Notes: a model not told the origin generated them from the letters alone. A stretch of 64,000 bases of DNA from Variovorax paradoxus_P (GCF_050627025.1 NZ_CP192472.1), one strand, 5' to 3'. Positions 51,106 through 60,341 are shown, counted from the stretch's first letter. Numbers and translations are program-made.

Positions 51106-52770
51106 ATGGTCCGCCCCACCCAACAACTCCACCCAGCACGCGAGCCGGTGCCCGTGCGCGCGGCAGCCACCGTGCTGCTGCTGCGCGATTCGGAAGCCGG
51201 CATCGAAGTGCTGATGACGCGCCGTTCAGACAGAGCAAGCTTCGCGCCAGGCGCCTATGTGTTTCCCGGCGGCCAGATCGATGCGGCCGACGAAGCCGCC
51301 AAGCGCATTGCCGCGCACCGCCCCACCCAGAGCGGCCTTCAACTCACGCAGGCCATTGCGGCCATTCGCGAAGCCTTCGAAGAACTGGGCGTGCTGCTTG
51401 CGCGCCATGCAAACGGCCACCCCGTGAGCGCGGAAGACATCGCGTCGATGGACCGCAGCACCACGTCCCCCGTTTCCTTTTTGGCGCAGTGCGAGCAGCG
51501 CGGGCTGGTGCTCGCATGCGACCAGGTCTTCACCCTTGCGCACTGGATCACCGACCGCGACTTGCCCAAGCGCTTCGACGTGCCTTTTCTGGTGGCGCGC
51601 ATGCCCGAAGGCCAGACGCCCACAGCCGACGAAAGCGAGCAGTTCGAACCCTGCTGGGTGCGGCCGGCCGACGCGCTGGCACGCCATGCGGCAGGCAGCT
51701 TCTTCATGATTTTTCCGACGGTGCGCACGCTGCAGCGGCTGGCGGCCTATGCCAAGGTCGATGCGGTGCTGCAGGCCTGCGCCGGCGAAAAACCGCTTTG
51801 GACCAGTTGCCCGCGCGCCGGGCTGCTCGGCGGGCAGGATGCGCGCTACATGGAAGGCGAATCGCCCTATGGCGAGCTTGCGCTGGTGTGCCCCGACGGC
51901 CAATTGCTGCACACGCTCGACTGGCAGAGCGAGCACGCGGTGCCGCTGCTCAAGAACGTGCAGCGCCTGACTGCGCCCAACGCAGGCGCCATGACCGGCC
52001 CCGGCACCAACAGCTACATCGTGGGCGACGCGGCCACGGGCTACCTTGTGATCGACCCGGGGCCCAACGATGCCGGGCACATCGGCCGGCTCTGGCGCGC
52101 CACGCAGGGCGACATCCGAATGATCGTATGCACGCATTCGCACGCCGACCATTCGCCCGGCGCGGCGCCGCTGCAGGCGCTGTGCGAAAAAGCCAAGCCA
52201 CCGATCCTCGGGCTGTCTTCAGCGCCCACGGCACGGTCGTCCGCACGCTTTGCCGCCGAACGCGAACTGCTCGACGGCGAGCGCCTGGTGCTTTCGGGCA
52301 CCGACGCCGAATGCCAAAAAATCACCCACACGCTGCGCGCTATTCACACGCCCGGCCATGCCGCCAACCACCTGTGCCTGGTGCTGGAAGAAGACGGCCT
52401 GCTGTTCTCCGGCGACCACATCCTGAACGGCAGCACCACCGTGGTCGACCCGCCCGACGGCGACATGAACGCGTACCTCGATTCGCTGGACAAGCTGGAC
52501 GCAGCCTGCGAGGCGGGCGGTATCGACTTCATCCTGCCGGCGCACGGCTACGTCATCGGCAGCGCACGCGCAGCCATCGGCCAACTGAAAGCGCATCGCC
52601 TGAAGCGCGAAGCCAAGATTGCATCCGCCATGAAAAAACTCCCCCAAGGCACGCCTGAAGACTGGCTGCCGCTTGCTTATGACGACGTGCCCGAGCGCAT
52701 GTGGCCGGTGGCCGCCCGCTCGCTGGCCGCGCATGTGGCGCGCATCCGCCAACTGGCTTCCTCCCAATGA
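51106..52770 (+). CDS. Nudix hydrolase fused to metallo-beta-lactamase-fold hydrolase
   Basis: 554-aa two-domain enzyme. The N-terminal half (to about 220) is Nudix: PGAYVFPGGQID, then after an insertion of about 25 residues AIREAFEELGV (RExxEExG). A split box of this sort is known in NUDT19-type CoA hydrolases. The C-terminal half is an MBL-fold hydrolase of the LACTB2 type: THSHADHSPGA, HTPGHAANHL and SGDHILNGS. It overlaps the next gene by 4 nt. Confidence 0.85.
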   Translation: MVRPTQQLHPAREPVPVRAAATVLLLRDSEAGIEVLMTRRSDRASFAPGAYVFPGGQIDAADEAAKRIAAHRPTQSGLQLTQAIAAIREAFEELGVLLARHANGHPVSAEDIASMDRSTTSPVSFLAQCEQRGLVLACDQVFTLAHWITDRDLPKRFDVPFLVARMPEGQTPTADESEQFEPCWVRPADALARHAAGSFFMIFPTVRTLQRLAAYAKVDAVLQACAGEKPLWTSCPRAGLLGGQDARYMEGESPYGELALVCPDGQLLHTLDWQSEHAVPLLKNVQRLTAPNAGAMTGPGTNSYIVGDAATGYLVIDPGPNDAGHIGRLWRATQGDIRMIVCTHSHADHSPGAAPLQALCEKAKPPILGLSSAPTARSSARFAAERELLDGERLVLSGTDAECQKITHTLRAIHTPGHAANHLCLVLEEDGLLFSGDHILNGSTTVVDPPDGDMNAYLDSLDKLDAACEAGGIDFILPAHGYVIGSARAAIGQLKAHRLKREAKIASAMKKLPQGTPEDWLPLAYDDVPERMWPVAARSLAAHVARIRQLASSQ

Positions 52771-53477
52771 ACGGCTCCAGCGAAGAAGGCATTCGCCTTG
52801 CCAAGCGCGTGGCGGCACTTGCCGGCTGCTCGCGCCGAGAGGCCGAGCTGCTCATTGAAAACGGCGCGGTGCGGGTAGATGGCGTGCCGGCGCTCTTGCC
52901 CCAGTCGCGCGTGCACGACCACCAGAAGGTGGAGATCGAAGCCGGCGCCAAGCCCGAACCGGTGCTGCCGGTCACCCTGCTGCTGCACAAGCCCGCCGGC
53001 ATGCCGACCGAAAACGCGCAACGGCTGCTGGTGGCGGCCAACCACCACGAGCCCGAGCGCGCGGGCATGCGCTTTCTGCCGGCGCATGCCAAGGGCCAGA
53101 ACTGCATGACGCCGCTGGAAACCGGCGCCAGCGGGCTGGTCGTCTATACGCAGGACTGGCGCATCGAGCGCAAGCTGCATGAAGACGCGGGCGTCATGGA
53201 GCACGAGGTCATGGTCGACGTGGCCGGCCCGGTGAGCCCGGAGCAACTGGTGCGCTTCGAGCGCTCACCTGCGCGCGTGAGCATCGGCCGCCAGGCCGAC
53301 GACCAGACCGGCCTGCGCTTTGCGCTGAAGGGCGCGCGGCCGGGGCAGATTGCGGACTTGTGCGACAACGCCGGCCTGCGCATTCTTGCGATGCGGCGCA
53401 TCCGCATCGGCCGCGTGCCGCTGTCGGGGCTGCAGCCCGGGCAGTGGCGTTATCTTTCGCCGCACGAACGCTTCTGA
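52767..53477 (+). CDS. RluF/RluB-like pseudouridine synthase homologue lacking the catalytic Asp
   Basis: 236 aa. S4 domain (about 11-58: RLAKRVAALAGCSRREAELLIENGAVRVDG) followed by the RluB/RluF-type synthase domain LLLHKPAGMPT. The catalytic GRLDxxTxGL motif reads TPLETGASGL: Glu118 replaces the Asp, and Pro replaces the preceding Arg. That change should abolish normal activity, so it may be an RNA-binding protein. ATG 52767 overlaps the MBL gene stop, implying translational coupling. Confidence 0.8.
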   Translation: MNGSSEEGIRLAKRVAALAGCSRREAELLIENGAVRVDGVPALLPQSRVHDHQKVEIEAGAKPEPVLPVTLLLHKPAGMPTENAQRLLVAANHHEPERAGMRFLPAHAKGQNCMTPLETGASGLVVYTQDWRIERKLHEDAGVMEHEVMVDVAGPVSPEQLVRFERSPARVSIGRQADDQTGLRFALKGARPGQIADLCDNAGLRILAMRRIRIGRVPLSGLQPGQWRYLSPHERF

Positions 53478-53550
53478 CCCACGATAGCGACAACAACAAT
53501 CAAGAGGCTATCGAGGGACAGGGACACAGACAGGGACAGGAGAAAAAGAG

Positions 53551-54099
53551 ATGAAGTTCGGAATCGGAACCGCAGCACTCGCCTGCACGGCGCCTCTTGC
53601 GCTGGTGGGCTGCAGCTACCTGGCGCCATTGCTGCCCAACCAATCGCCGCCTGCGCCGCAGGCCCCGCCGCCGGTCGTATCTCCCAGCGGGCTCGCGCCC
53701 ATTACCGAAGAGCAGGTGGAGCGCATTCGCGAGGCCATCGTCGCCAAGCCGCCCACGCCGGCCGTCGCCAAGATCGTGCAAAGCGCCGCGCCCACCATCG
53801 AGTCTTTTGTGCGCACCGAAGGCTGCATCACGGCGCGCAACGGCGCCGTGCTCAACCCTTTTGCGGCGCCCGGGCGGCTGTTCGACGGAACGGGCTTCCA
53901 GGGCGGCCCCATGGCCGAAATGCACTACCACGACAAGACAGCCTGCGTCACCGTCAAGCGCATCCAGAACTGGAAGATGGTGTCGCCCAAGCTGCTGCGC
54001 TTCGACGTGGTGTACGTGGGCGACGACGGCGAAGAGCGCTCTGTGCGGCGGCACGAGTTGATGCGCCAGCCCAAGGGCGGCTGGCTGTTTACGCGCTGA
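53551..54099 (+). CDS. Lipoprotein of unknown function
   Basis: 182 aa. Signal and lipobox LALVGC (Cys about residue 21), then a Pro-rich stretch (PPAPQAPPPVVSP) and a folded domain with SFVRTEGCITARNGAVLNPF and YHDKTACVTVKRIQNW, which could hold one disulfide. Ends WLFTR. No family recognised, but the pattern suggests a conserved Comamonadaceae outer-membrane lipoprotein. A GGAG-A5 ribosome site precedes the ATG. Confidence 0.65.
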   Translation: MKFGIGTAALACTAPLALVGCSYLAPLLPNQSPPAPQAPPPVVSPSGLAPITEEQVERIREAIVAKPPTPAVAKIVQSAAPTIESFVRTEGCITARNGAVLNPFAAPGRLFDGTGFQGGPMAEMHYHDKTACVTVKRIQNWKMVSPKLLRFDVVYVGDDGEERSVRRHELMRQPKGGWLFTR

Positions 54100-54112
54100 G
54101 GGTGCGCTCCGC

Positions 54113-54137
54113 GGCAGCGGCGCGATGAGCCGCTGCC
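54113..54137. terminator. Possible hairpin between convergent lipoprotein gene and rnpB
   Basis: GGCAGCGGC (54113-54121) and GCCGCTGCC (54129-54137), 7-nt loop. Strong stem; no T run on the plus side. It may still end the lipoprotein transcript. Confidence 0.4.
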
Positions 54138-54151
54138 CCGGGGCAAGAAAA

Positions 54152-54500
54152 AGTGTGAAGCCCGCCGATAAGCCGGATTCTGTGCGTTGGGGTTGCCCCC
54201 AACGTGACCGCCATTACTCTGGGCCGTTTGTCGCCAAACGGCTCGATGCCACCTACCCGCCAGCTCAGCGGAACCACCTCGATACTGGCCTACTTGGTGT
54301 TGCTGCGCGCAGAGATTGCCCGTTTCACCCGAACTTAATCGGCTCGTCTCTGTTGCTCTGATCCTCACCTCACGGTGGAGAGTCGTTAACTCCTGCGCTG
54401 TCCTGTGCAGTCCGGACGTTCCTCCAGTGCGGTCTTTCGACGCGGCGCCTTGCGGCGTCGCCCCTTTCGGGCTTGCACCAGCGGCGGTCTGGCGTGCTTC
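54152..54500 (-). ncRNA. rnpB: RNase P RNA, class A
   Basis: About 349 nt on the minus strand. The 5' end GAAGCACGCCAGAC and 3' end GGCTTATCGGCGGGCTTC pair as P1. The conserved core GAGGAACGTCCGGAC, AGAGTAATGGCGG and ACAGAATCCGGCTTA are all present in order, as in bacterial type A RNase P. A T run (54148-54152 complement) closes the 3' end. A GATAAT box (54510-54515 complement) stands just upstream of the 5' end. Ends are approximate. Confidence 0.95.
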
Positions 54501-54602
54501 ACGAAGGGAATTATCGCCTCATCCTCTCGCATCCGCAGGCAGCCCGTTTCACAATGGCGCTTCGACCGACCTGCCCTGTCCCATAAAGCCCAAGGAGACC
54601 CA

Positions 54603-55526
54603 ATGAAGGCCCAGAACATCCTCCAGACCATCGGCAACACGCCGCACATCCGCATCAACCGCCTGTTCGGCAGCAATGCGAAGCAAGAGGTGTGGATCAA
54701 GTCCGAGCGCGCCAACCCGGGCGGCTCCATCAAGGACCGCATTGCGCTTGCGATGGTCGAAGACGCCGAGAAATCCGGGGCGCTGAAGCCCGGCGGCACC
54801 ATCGTGGAGCCGACCTCGGGCAACACCGGCATCGGCCTTGCGATGGTGGCCGCCGTCAAGGGCTACAAGCTGATCCTGGTAATGCCCGACAGCATGTCGA
54901 TGGAGCGCCGCCGCCTGATGCTGGCCTACGGCGCCACCTTCGACCTGACGCCGCGCGCGGGCGGCATGAAGGCCTCCATCGCCCGCGCCGAAGAAATCGT
55001 GGCCGGCACGCCGGGCGCGTGGATGCCGCAGCAGTTCAACAACCCCGCCAACGTCGAGGTGCATGTGCGCACCACGGCCGAGGAAATTGCCGCCGACTTT
55101 CCCGGCGGCATCGACGTGATCATCACGGGCGTGGGCACCGGCGGCCACATCACCGGTGTGGCGAAGGTGCTCAAGAAGAAGTGGCCCAAGCTGCAGGTGT
55201 TTGCCGTGGAGCCGGTGGCCTCGCCCGTCATCTCCGGCGGCGCGCCTTCGCCGCACCCGATCCAGGGCATTGGCGCGGGCTTCATTCCCAAGAACCTCGA
55301 TACCTCGCTCCTCGACGGCGTGCTGCAGGTCGATGCCGAGCCGGCCCGCGAAATGGCCCGCCGCTGCGCGGTGGAAGAAGGCATCCTGGTAGGCATTTCT
55401 TCCGGCGCCACGCTCGCGGCCATTGCGCAGAAGCTGCCCTCGCTGGCACCCGATGCAGTGGTGCTGGGCTTCAACTACGACACGGGCGAGCGCTACCTCT
55501 CCGTCGAGGGCTTCTTGCCAGCCTGA
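54603..55526 (+). CDS. cysK: Cysteine synthase A
   Basis: O-acetylserine sulfhydrylase, 307 aa from ATG 54603 (AAGGAG just upstream). PLP Lys in ANPGGSIKDR, the substrate loop TSGNTGIGLAM, GVGTGGHITG for the phosphate, and the C-terminal ISSGAT. Typical CysK length. CysM is a possible alternative (sulfonated substrates) but the motif pattern is closer to CysK. No CysB site identified. Confidence 0.9.
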   Translation: MKAQNILQTIGNTPHIRINRLFGSNAKQEVWIKSERANPGGSIKDRIALAMVEDAEKSGALKPGGTIVEPTSGNTGIGLAMVAAVKGYKLILVMPDSMSMERRRLMLAYGATFDLTPRAGGMKASIARAEEIVAGTPGAWMPQQFNNPANVEVHVRTTAEEIAADFPGGIDVIITGVGTGGHITGVAKVLKKKWPKLQVFAVEPVASPVISGGAPSPHPIQGIGAGFIPKNLDTSLLDGVLQVDAEPAREMARRCAVEEGILVGISSGATLAAIAQKLPSLAPDAVVLGFNYDTGERYLSVEGFLPA

Positions 55527-55597
55527 GCAGCTATCTCTTTCATAGCGCCTCGGGCGCGTAAAATCCGCGGTCTGCTTGATAACCACAAGCCACCGTC

Positions 55598-57253
55598 ATG
55601 CTGAGAATCTCCGAACTCAAACTCCCGCTCGACCACGCGCCTGAAGCGCTCGTCACCCTGATCGCCCGGACCCTCGAGGTCCCGCTCGAAGCGATCGCCT
55701 CCCACACCGTCTTCAAGCGCAGCTTCGATGCGCGCAAGATCGACCTGCTCACGGTCTACATCTGCGACGTGCAGCTGGCCGATGCAAAGCTGGAAGCCGC
55801 CCTGCTCGCCAGGCACGCCGGCCATCCGCACATACAGCCCGCGCCCGACATGCGCTACACGCCGCCGGCGCATGCGCCCGAGGGTGCGCCGCGGCCGGTG
55901 GTGATCGGCTTTGGCCCCTGCGGCATCTTTGCGGCGCTGATGCTCGCAAAGATGGGCTTCAGGCCCATCGTGCTCGAGCGCGGCAAAACAGTGCGCCAGC
56001 GCACCCGCGACACCTGGGGCCTGTGGCGCAAGAGCGTGCTCAACCCCGAGTCGAACGTGCAGTTCGGCGAAGGCGGCGCCGGCACTTTTTCGGACGGCAA
56101 GCTCTACAGCCAGATCAAGGACCCGCGCTTCCTTGGCCGCAAGGTGATGGAAGAGTTCGTCAAGGCCGGCGCGCCACCTGAAATCCTTTATGTCGCGCAT
56201 CCGCACATCGGCACTTTCAAGCTGGTGAAGGTGGTCGAGAACATCCGCGAACAGATCGTGGCGCTGGGCGGCGAGATCCGCTTCGAGCAGCGCGTGACCG
56301 ACGTGCACATCGAAGACGGCCCCAACGGCAAGCACCTGCGCGGCCTCACGGTGGTCGACCAGGCCACGGGCCAGGCGAGCGAACTGCGCGCCGACCACGT
56401 GGTAATGGCGCTTGGCCACAGTTCGCGCGACACCTTTGCCATGCTGCACGAGCGCGGCGTGCACATCGAGGCCAAGCCCTTTTCCATCGGCTTTCGCGTC
56501 GAGCACCCCCAGGGCCTGATCGACCGCGCACGCTGGGGCCGCCACGCGGGCCATCCGCTGCTCGGCGCGGCCGACTACAAGCTGGTGCACCACGCGAGCA
56601 ACGGCCGCTCGGTCTACAGCTTTTGCATGTGCCCGGGCGGCACGGTGGTTGCGGCCACCAGCGAGCCGGGCCGCGTGGTCACCAACGGCATGAGCCAGTA
56701 TTCGCGCAACGAGCGCAACGCCAACGCGGGCATCGTGGTGGGCATCGACCCGCGCGACTTTCCGGGCTGGACCGCCGAAACCGCGGGTGACGCGCTGGCC
56801 GGCATCGCGCTTCAGCGCGAGCTCGAATCGAACGCCTTCGTGCTCGGCGGTGGCGACTACCGCGCGCCCGGCCAGTTGGTGGGCGACTTCATCGCGGGCA
56901 AGCCTTCTACCGCGCTCGGCAGCGTGCTGCCTTCGTACAAGCCCGGCGTGACGCCCACCGACCTGCACCAGGCACTGCCGGCCTATGCCATCGAGGCGAT
57001 GCGCGAGGCCTTTCCCGCCTTCGGCCGCAAGATCAAGGGCTTCGACCTGCACGATGCGGTGCTGACCGGCGTTGAAACGCGCACCTCGTCGCCGATTCGC
57101 ATCACGCGCGGCGATGATTTTCAAAGCCTCAACGTGCGCGGCCTGTACCCGGCCGGCGAAGGCGCAAGCTACGCCGGCGGCATTCTTTCGGCCGGCGTGG
57201 ACGGCATCAAGGTGGCCGAGGCGGTGGCTCGCAGCGTCGTCACCGGAGCATAA
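55598..57253 (+). CDS. FAD-dependent dehydrogenase (COG2509 family)
   Basis: 551 aa. An N-terminal domain of about 100 residues precedes the FAD motif VVIGFGPCGIFAALMLAKMG and then the insertion GGAGTFSDGKL. YSFCMCPGGTVVAATSE and GRGLYPAGEGASYAGGIL-like (VRGLYPAGEGASYAGGI) mark the COG2509 family of uncharacterised flavoprotein dehydrogenases. Substrate unknown. The next gene starts 12 nt downstream. Confidence 0.85.
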   Translation: MLRISELKLPLDHAPEALVTLIARTLEVPLEAIASHTVFKRSFDARKIDLLTVYICDVQLADAKLEAALLARHAGHPHIQPAPDMRYTPPAHAPEGAPRPVVIGFGPCGIFAALMLAKMGFRPIVLERGKTVRQRTRDTWGLWRKSVLNPESNVQFGEGGAGTFSDGKLYSQIKDPRFLGRKVMEEFVKAGAPPEILYVAHPHIGTFKLVKVVENIREQIVALGGEIRFEQRVTDVHIEDGPNGKHLRGLTVVDQATGQASELRADHVVMALGHSSRDTFAMLHERGVHIEAKPFSIGFRVEHPQGLIDRARWGRHAGHPLLGAADYKLVHHASNGRSVYSFCMCPGGTVVAATSEPGRVVTNGMSQYSRNERNANAGIVVGIDPRDFPGWTAETAGDALAGIALQRELESNAFVLGGGDYRAPGQLVGDFIAGKPSTALGSVLPSYKPGVTPTDLHQALPAYAIEAMREAFPAFGRKIKGFDLHDAVLTGVETRTSSPIRITRGDDFQSLNVRGLYPAGEGASYAGGILSAGVDGIKVAEAVARSVVTGA

Positions 57254-57265
57254 GGAGCCACAGCC

Positions 57266-57922
57266 ATGTCCAGCATCGACAACACCACCGCCAACAACGA
57301 CAGCGAAGACGGCTTCCACTTCTACGAGCCCGCCAAGGGCCACGGCCTGCCGCACGATCCGTTCAATGCAATGGTCGGGCCACGGCCGATCGGATGGATT
57401 TCGTCGCAAGACGAGAACGACGCGCTCAACCTTGCGCCATACAGCTTTTTCAACGCCTTCAACTACACGCCGCCCATCGTCGGCTTTGCGAGCATCGGCG
57501 CCAAGGACAGCCTGCACAACATCCGCCAGACGCGCGAGTTTGGCTGGAACCTGGCCACCCGGCCGCTGGCCGAGCGAATGAACCAGTCGTGCGCGGCCGT
57601 GCCGCCCGAGGTGAACGAGTTCGAGCTTGCCGGCCTCACGCCCGTGGCTTCGCGCAACATTGCGGTGCCGCGCGTGGCAGAAAGCCCCGTGTCGTTCGAA
57701 TGCCGGCTCACGCAACTGCTGCAGCTCGAAGGCGTGGACGGCGTGCCCGTGCCCACCTGGCTCATCCTCGGTGAAGTGGTGGGCGTGCACATTGCACGGC
57801 ACCTGCTGAAAAACGGCATCTACGACACAGCTGCCGCGCGCCCCATCTTGCGCGGCGGCGGCCCGGCTGATTATTTCGAGATCAGCCCCGACAATCTCTT
57901 CAAGATGTTCCGACCGCGCTGA
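57266..57922 (+). CDS. Flavin reductase-like FMN-binding split-barrel protein
   Basis: 218 aa. GPRPIGWISSQDENDALNLAPYSFFN and PPIVGFASIGAKDSLHNIRQTREFGWNLA are the flavin reductase/flavoredoxin domain. The protein binds FMN in family members and reduces flavin or acts on an unknown substrate. It is the second gene of the COG2509-flavin reductase pair, so the two may form a redox partnership. Confidence 0.85.
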   Translation: MSSIDNTTANNDSEDGFHFYEPAKGHGLPHDPFNAMVGPRPIGWISSQDENDALNLAPYSFFNAFNYTPPIVGFASIGAKDSLHNIRQTREFGWNLATRPLAERMNQSCAAVPPEVNEFELAGLTPVASRNIAVPRVAESPVSFECRLTQLLQLEGVDGVPVPTWLILGEVVGVHIARHLLKNGIYDTAAARPILRGGGPADYFEISPDNLFKMFRPR

Positions 57923-57978
57923 GCGGGAGGGAACATTGCTTTCTTTCTGCCTGCTGCCAACCTGACAAGAACCGACCG

Positions 57979-58779
57979 ATGACCGACACCGCCACGCCTC
58001 AAGAAGAAATCCAGGAAGTCCGGCAAACGGAAGCCGAGGGCGCTGCCCAGCAGCCCCGCGCCGAGGGTGCCCGCCCGCCCCGGCAGCCGCGCCAGCCACG
58101 GCAGCAGCAGCAAAAGCAAAGGGCCGGCAAGCAGGCCGCGCCGCAGCAGCAACAGCCGCAGCGCGCCCGCAAGGTGCACCCCGCGCTCGAAAAGCTGTTC
58201 GAGCTTTATCCCGGCATGTTCGGCGCGTGCTTCCTGCCGCTCAAGCTGGGCGTGTTCCAGGACCTGCTCGAAAAGCATCCGGACGATTTCAAGAAAGACG
58301 AGCTGAAGGTTGCGCTCGGCCTGCACGCACGCTCCACGCGCTACCTTGAAGCGGTGGCGGCGGGCCTTCCGCGGCACGACCTGGACGGCAACGTGGTCGA
58401 ACCCGTGGCGCCCGAGCACGTGCACCACGCCATCCTGGAGCTCCACCGCCGCCGCGCGCAGCGCAACCCCGGCGAAGACCTGCGTCCGCAGCTGGTGGCA
58501 CGCATTGCCCGCGCGGTGGAAGCGTCGGGCCTCGACCGCGAAGCCTATGCGGTGCTGGTGCGCTCGCGCGACGAAGAAACCAACGCCGTGCTCGACGAAG
58601 CGCTGGCCGAACTGGGGCGGCAAGCGGCCAAGCGCGAAGCACTGCTGCGCGCCTTCGAGGCCAGCGGACGCGACAGCGAGCAGGCGTTTGCCGAGATGTA
58701 CGGCATGGACGCTGACGAAGTGGCACGCACGCTTGCACGTGCTCGAACCGAGCGGCAGCCGGCCTCTCCGGCCGCCTGA
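57979..58779 (+). CDS. proQ: ProQ/FinO-family RNA chaperone
   Basis: 266 aa. The N-terminus is a Gln/Pro/Arg-rich disordered tail (about residues 20-70). The FinO/ProQ domain covers about 70-170: FELYPGMFGACFLPLKLGVFQDLL and ELKVALGLHARSTRYLEAVAAG, with LDGNVVEPV. A helical C-terminal part follows (AVLDEALAELGRQAAKREAL). Binds structured small RNAs. E. coli ProQ has its linker after the domain; here the disorder is in front, as in many betaproteobacterial forms. Confidence 0.9.
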   Translation: MTDTATPQEEIQEVRQTEAEGAAQQPRAEGARPPRQPRQPRQQQQKQRAGKQAAPQQQQPQRARKVHPALEKLFELYPGMFGACFLPLKLGVFQDLLEKHPDDFKKDELKVALGLHARSTRYLEAVAAGLPRHDLDGNVVEPVAPEHVHHAILELHRRRAQRNPGEDLRPQLVARIARAVEASGLDREAYAVLVRSRDEETNAVLDEALAELGRQAAKREALLRAFEASGRDSEQAFAEMYGMDADEVARTLARARTERQPASPAA

Positions 58780-58809
58780 GCGCCCGGGCCGTTGCCGCCG
58801 GAGCCACCC

Positions 58810-59229
58810 GTGACCGACTTCGCGAGCTTCGTCGCACCGGCGGCCTCTGCGAGCGGCGCGGAGGCGGATGCAATCCGCGAGGCCTCCGCCTGCCTCGACC
58901 GCTTCACCGAACGCTTCAACGCCTGCGACACCGCGGGCATGGACGGCGAGCTTCACTTTCCGCATGTGATGCTCTCGGGCGCGCAGCGCCTCGAGTGGCA
59001 GGCGCCGGGCAACCACCCGGCCGACTTTTTCGACAAGCTCAAGGCTTCGGGATGGCGCCGCACGCGGTACCAGTCGAAGGAAGCCGTGCTGGCCAGCGCC
59101 GACAAGGTGCATTTCGTCGTCACCTACACGCGCGAAGACGAGGCCGGCATGGTGCTGAGCACGCACCGCAATCTCTGGATAGCCACCCGCGTTGCGGGGC
59201 GCTGGGGCATTTCTCTGCGCTCGTACTAG
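58810..59229 (+). CDS. NTF2-like/SnoaL-like hypothetical protein
   Basis: About 140 aa from GTG 58810 (VTDFASFVAPAASASG), preceded by GGAG; the frame reaches 58792. Helix ACLDRFTERFNACDTAGMDGEL followed by beta strands with DKVHFVVTYTRED and NLWIATRVAGRWGISLRSY is the pattern of an NTF2-like alpha/beta barrel. No catalytic residues recognised. Ends 22 nt before a strong terminator. Confidence 0.6.
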   Translation: MTDFASFVAPAASASGAEADAIREASACLDRFTERFNACDTAGMDGELHFPHVMLSGAQRLEWQAPGNHPADFFDKLKASGWRRTRYQSKEAVLASADKVHFVVTYTREDEAGMVLSTHRNLWIATRVAGRWGISLRSY

Positions 59230-59251
59230 TCACGAACAGCTTCAGTGCAAT

Positions 59252-59286
59252 AAAAAAGCCGCCACGGCAACCGTGGCGGCTTTTTT
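59252..59286. terminator. Bidirectional rho-independent terminator
   Basis: 16-bp stem with 3-nt loop: AAAAAAGCCGCCACGG (59252-59267) and CCGTGGCGGCTTTTTT (59271-59286). It ends the proQ transcript on the plus strand and htpX on the minus strand. Confidence 0.93.
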
Positions 59287-59312
59287 TGTCACCGCGAATT
59301 CAGCGCGAAAGA

Positions 59313-60185
59313 TCAGCGCGCGTTCTGCAGCGCCGCAATGCGCTCTTCGATTGGCGGATGCGTGGCAAACAGCTTGCCGATGCTGCCCGTGATGCCCATG
59401 GCTTCGACCGCCTTGGGCAGTTCGCCGGCCGGCAGGCCGCCCAGGCGGGCGAGCGCGTTCATCATCGGCTGGCGGTTGCCCATGAGCGCAGCGGCGCCGG
59501 CGTCGGCGCGGAACTCGCGCTGCCGCGAGAACCAGGCCACGACGATGGCAGCCGCAAAGCCCAGCACGATGTCCAGAACGATGGTGCTCACGTAGTAGCC
59601 GATGCCGGGGCCCGACGAGCGGTCGTCGCCGCGGCGCAAGAAGCTGTCGACCGCATAGCCGATCACGCGCGAGAGGAACACGACGAAGGTGTTCATCACG
59701 CCCTGGATCAGCGTCATCGTCACCATGTCGCCGTTGGCGATGTGCGCCACCTCGTGGCCGATAACCGCCTCGACCTCTTCGCGCGTCATGTTCTGCAACA
59801 GGCCGGTGGACACCGCCACCAGCGACGAGTTCTTGAACGCGCCGGTGGCAAAGGCATTGGGCTCGCCCTCGAAGATGCCGACCTCGGGCATGCCGATGCC
59901 GGCCTTGTCGGCAAACTTGCGCACGGTGCCGACAATCCAGGCCTCGTCGGGCGACTGGGGGTTGTCGATCATGCGGATGCCGGTGGTCCACTTGGCCATC
60001 GGCTTGCTGATCAGCAGCGAAATGATCGCGCCGCCAAAGCCCATGATCAGCGCAAAGCCGAGCAATGCTGTCAGGTTCAGCCCGTTGGCCGTCAGAAAGC
60101 GGTTGACGCCGAGCAGGCTGGCGACGATGCCCAGCACTGCAACGACCATCACATTGGTCAAAACGAACAGAAGGATACGTTTCAA
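59313..60185 (-). CDS. htpX: Membrane metalloprotease HtpX
   Basis: 290-aa inner-membrane zinc protease for quality control of membrane proteins. Two N-terminal helices (ILLFVLTNVMVVAVLGIVASLLG; NLTALLGFALIMGFGGAIISLLI), the HEVAH zinc motif at 144-148, two further helices after it and the second metal Glu in the FRADAGAAALMGN block. The start is TTG at 60185, preceded by GGAG. Usually induced by heat or envelope stress. Confidence 0.95.
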   Translation of the reverse strand: MKRILLFVLTNVMVVAVLGIVASLLGVNRFLTANGLNLTALLGFALIMGFGGAIISLLISKPMAKWTTGIRMIDNPQSPDEAWIVGTVRKFADKAGIGMPEVGIFEGEPNAFATGAFKNSSLVAVSTGLLQNMTREEVEAVIGHEVAHIANGDMVTMTLIQGVMNTFVVFLSRVIGYAVDSFLRRGDDRSSGPGIGYYVSTIVLDIVLGFAAAIVVAWFSRQREFRADAGAAALMGNRQPMMNALARLGGLPAGELPKAVEAMGITGSIGKLFATHPPIEERIAALQNAR

Positions 60186-60341
60186 GTTGGATTCTCCATG
60201 GGGGAACGCTGCCGCACAGATGAGGGCCGGATGGCCCTCTTCAAGCCGTGCAACGACTGGCCCCCTTCCGTTGTTGTCTTTTGGTTCTGAAGGCGGCCGG
60301 CACGGCGGCTTGCGGGTAGAGCGATGATAGGAGCAAAAGTT

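Noticed and set aside
54405..54602. Upstream extension of the cysteine synthase frame
   Set aside because: Overlaps the RNase P RNA; cysK has a good ribosome site right before ATG 54603.
55493..58099. Long minus-strand frame (868 codons) opposite the FAD dehydrogenase and flavin reductase
   Set aside because: Spans two well-supported plus-strand genes; no motifs.
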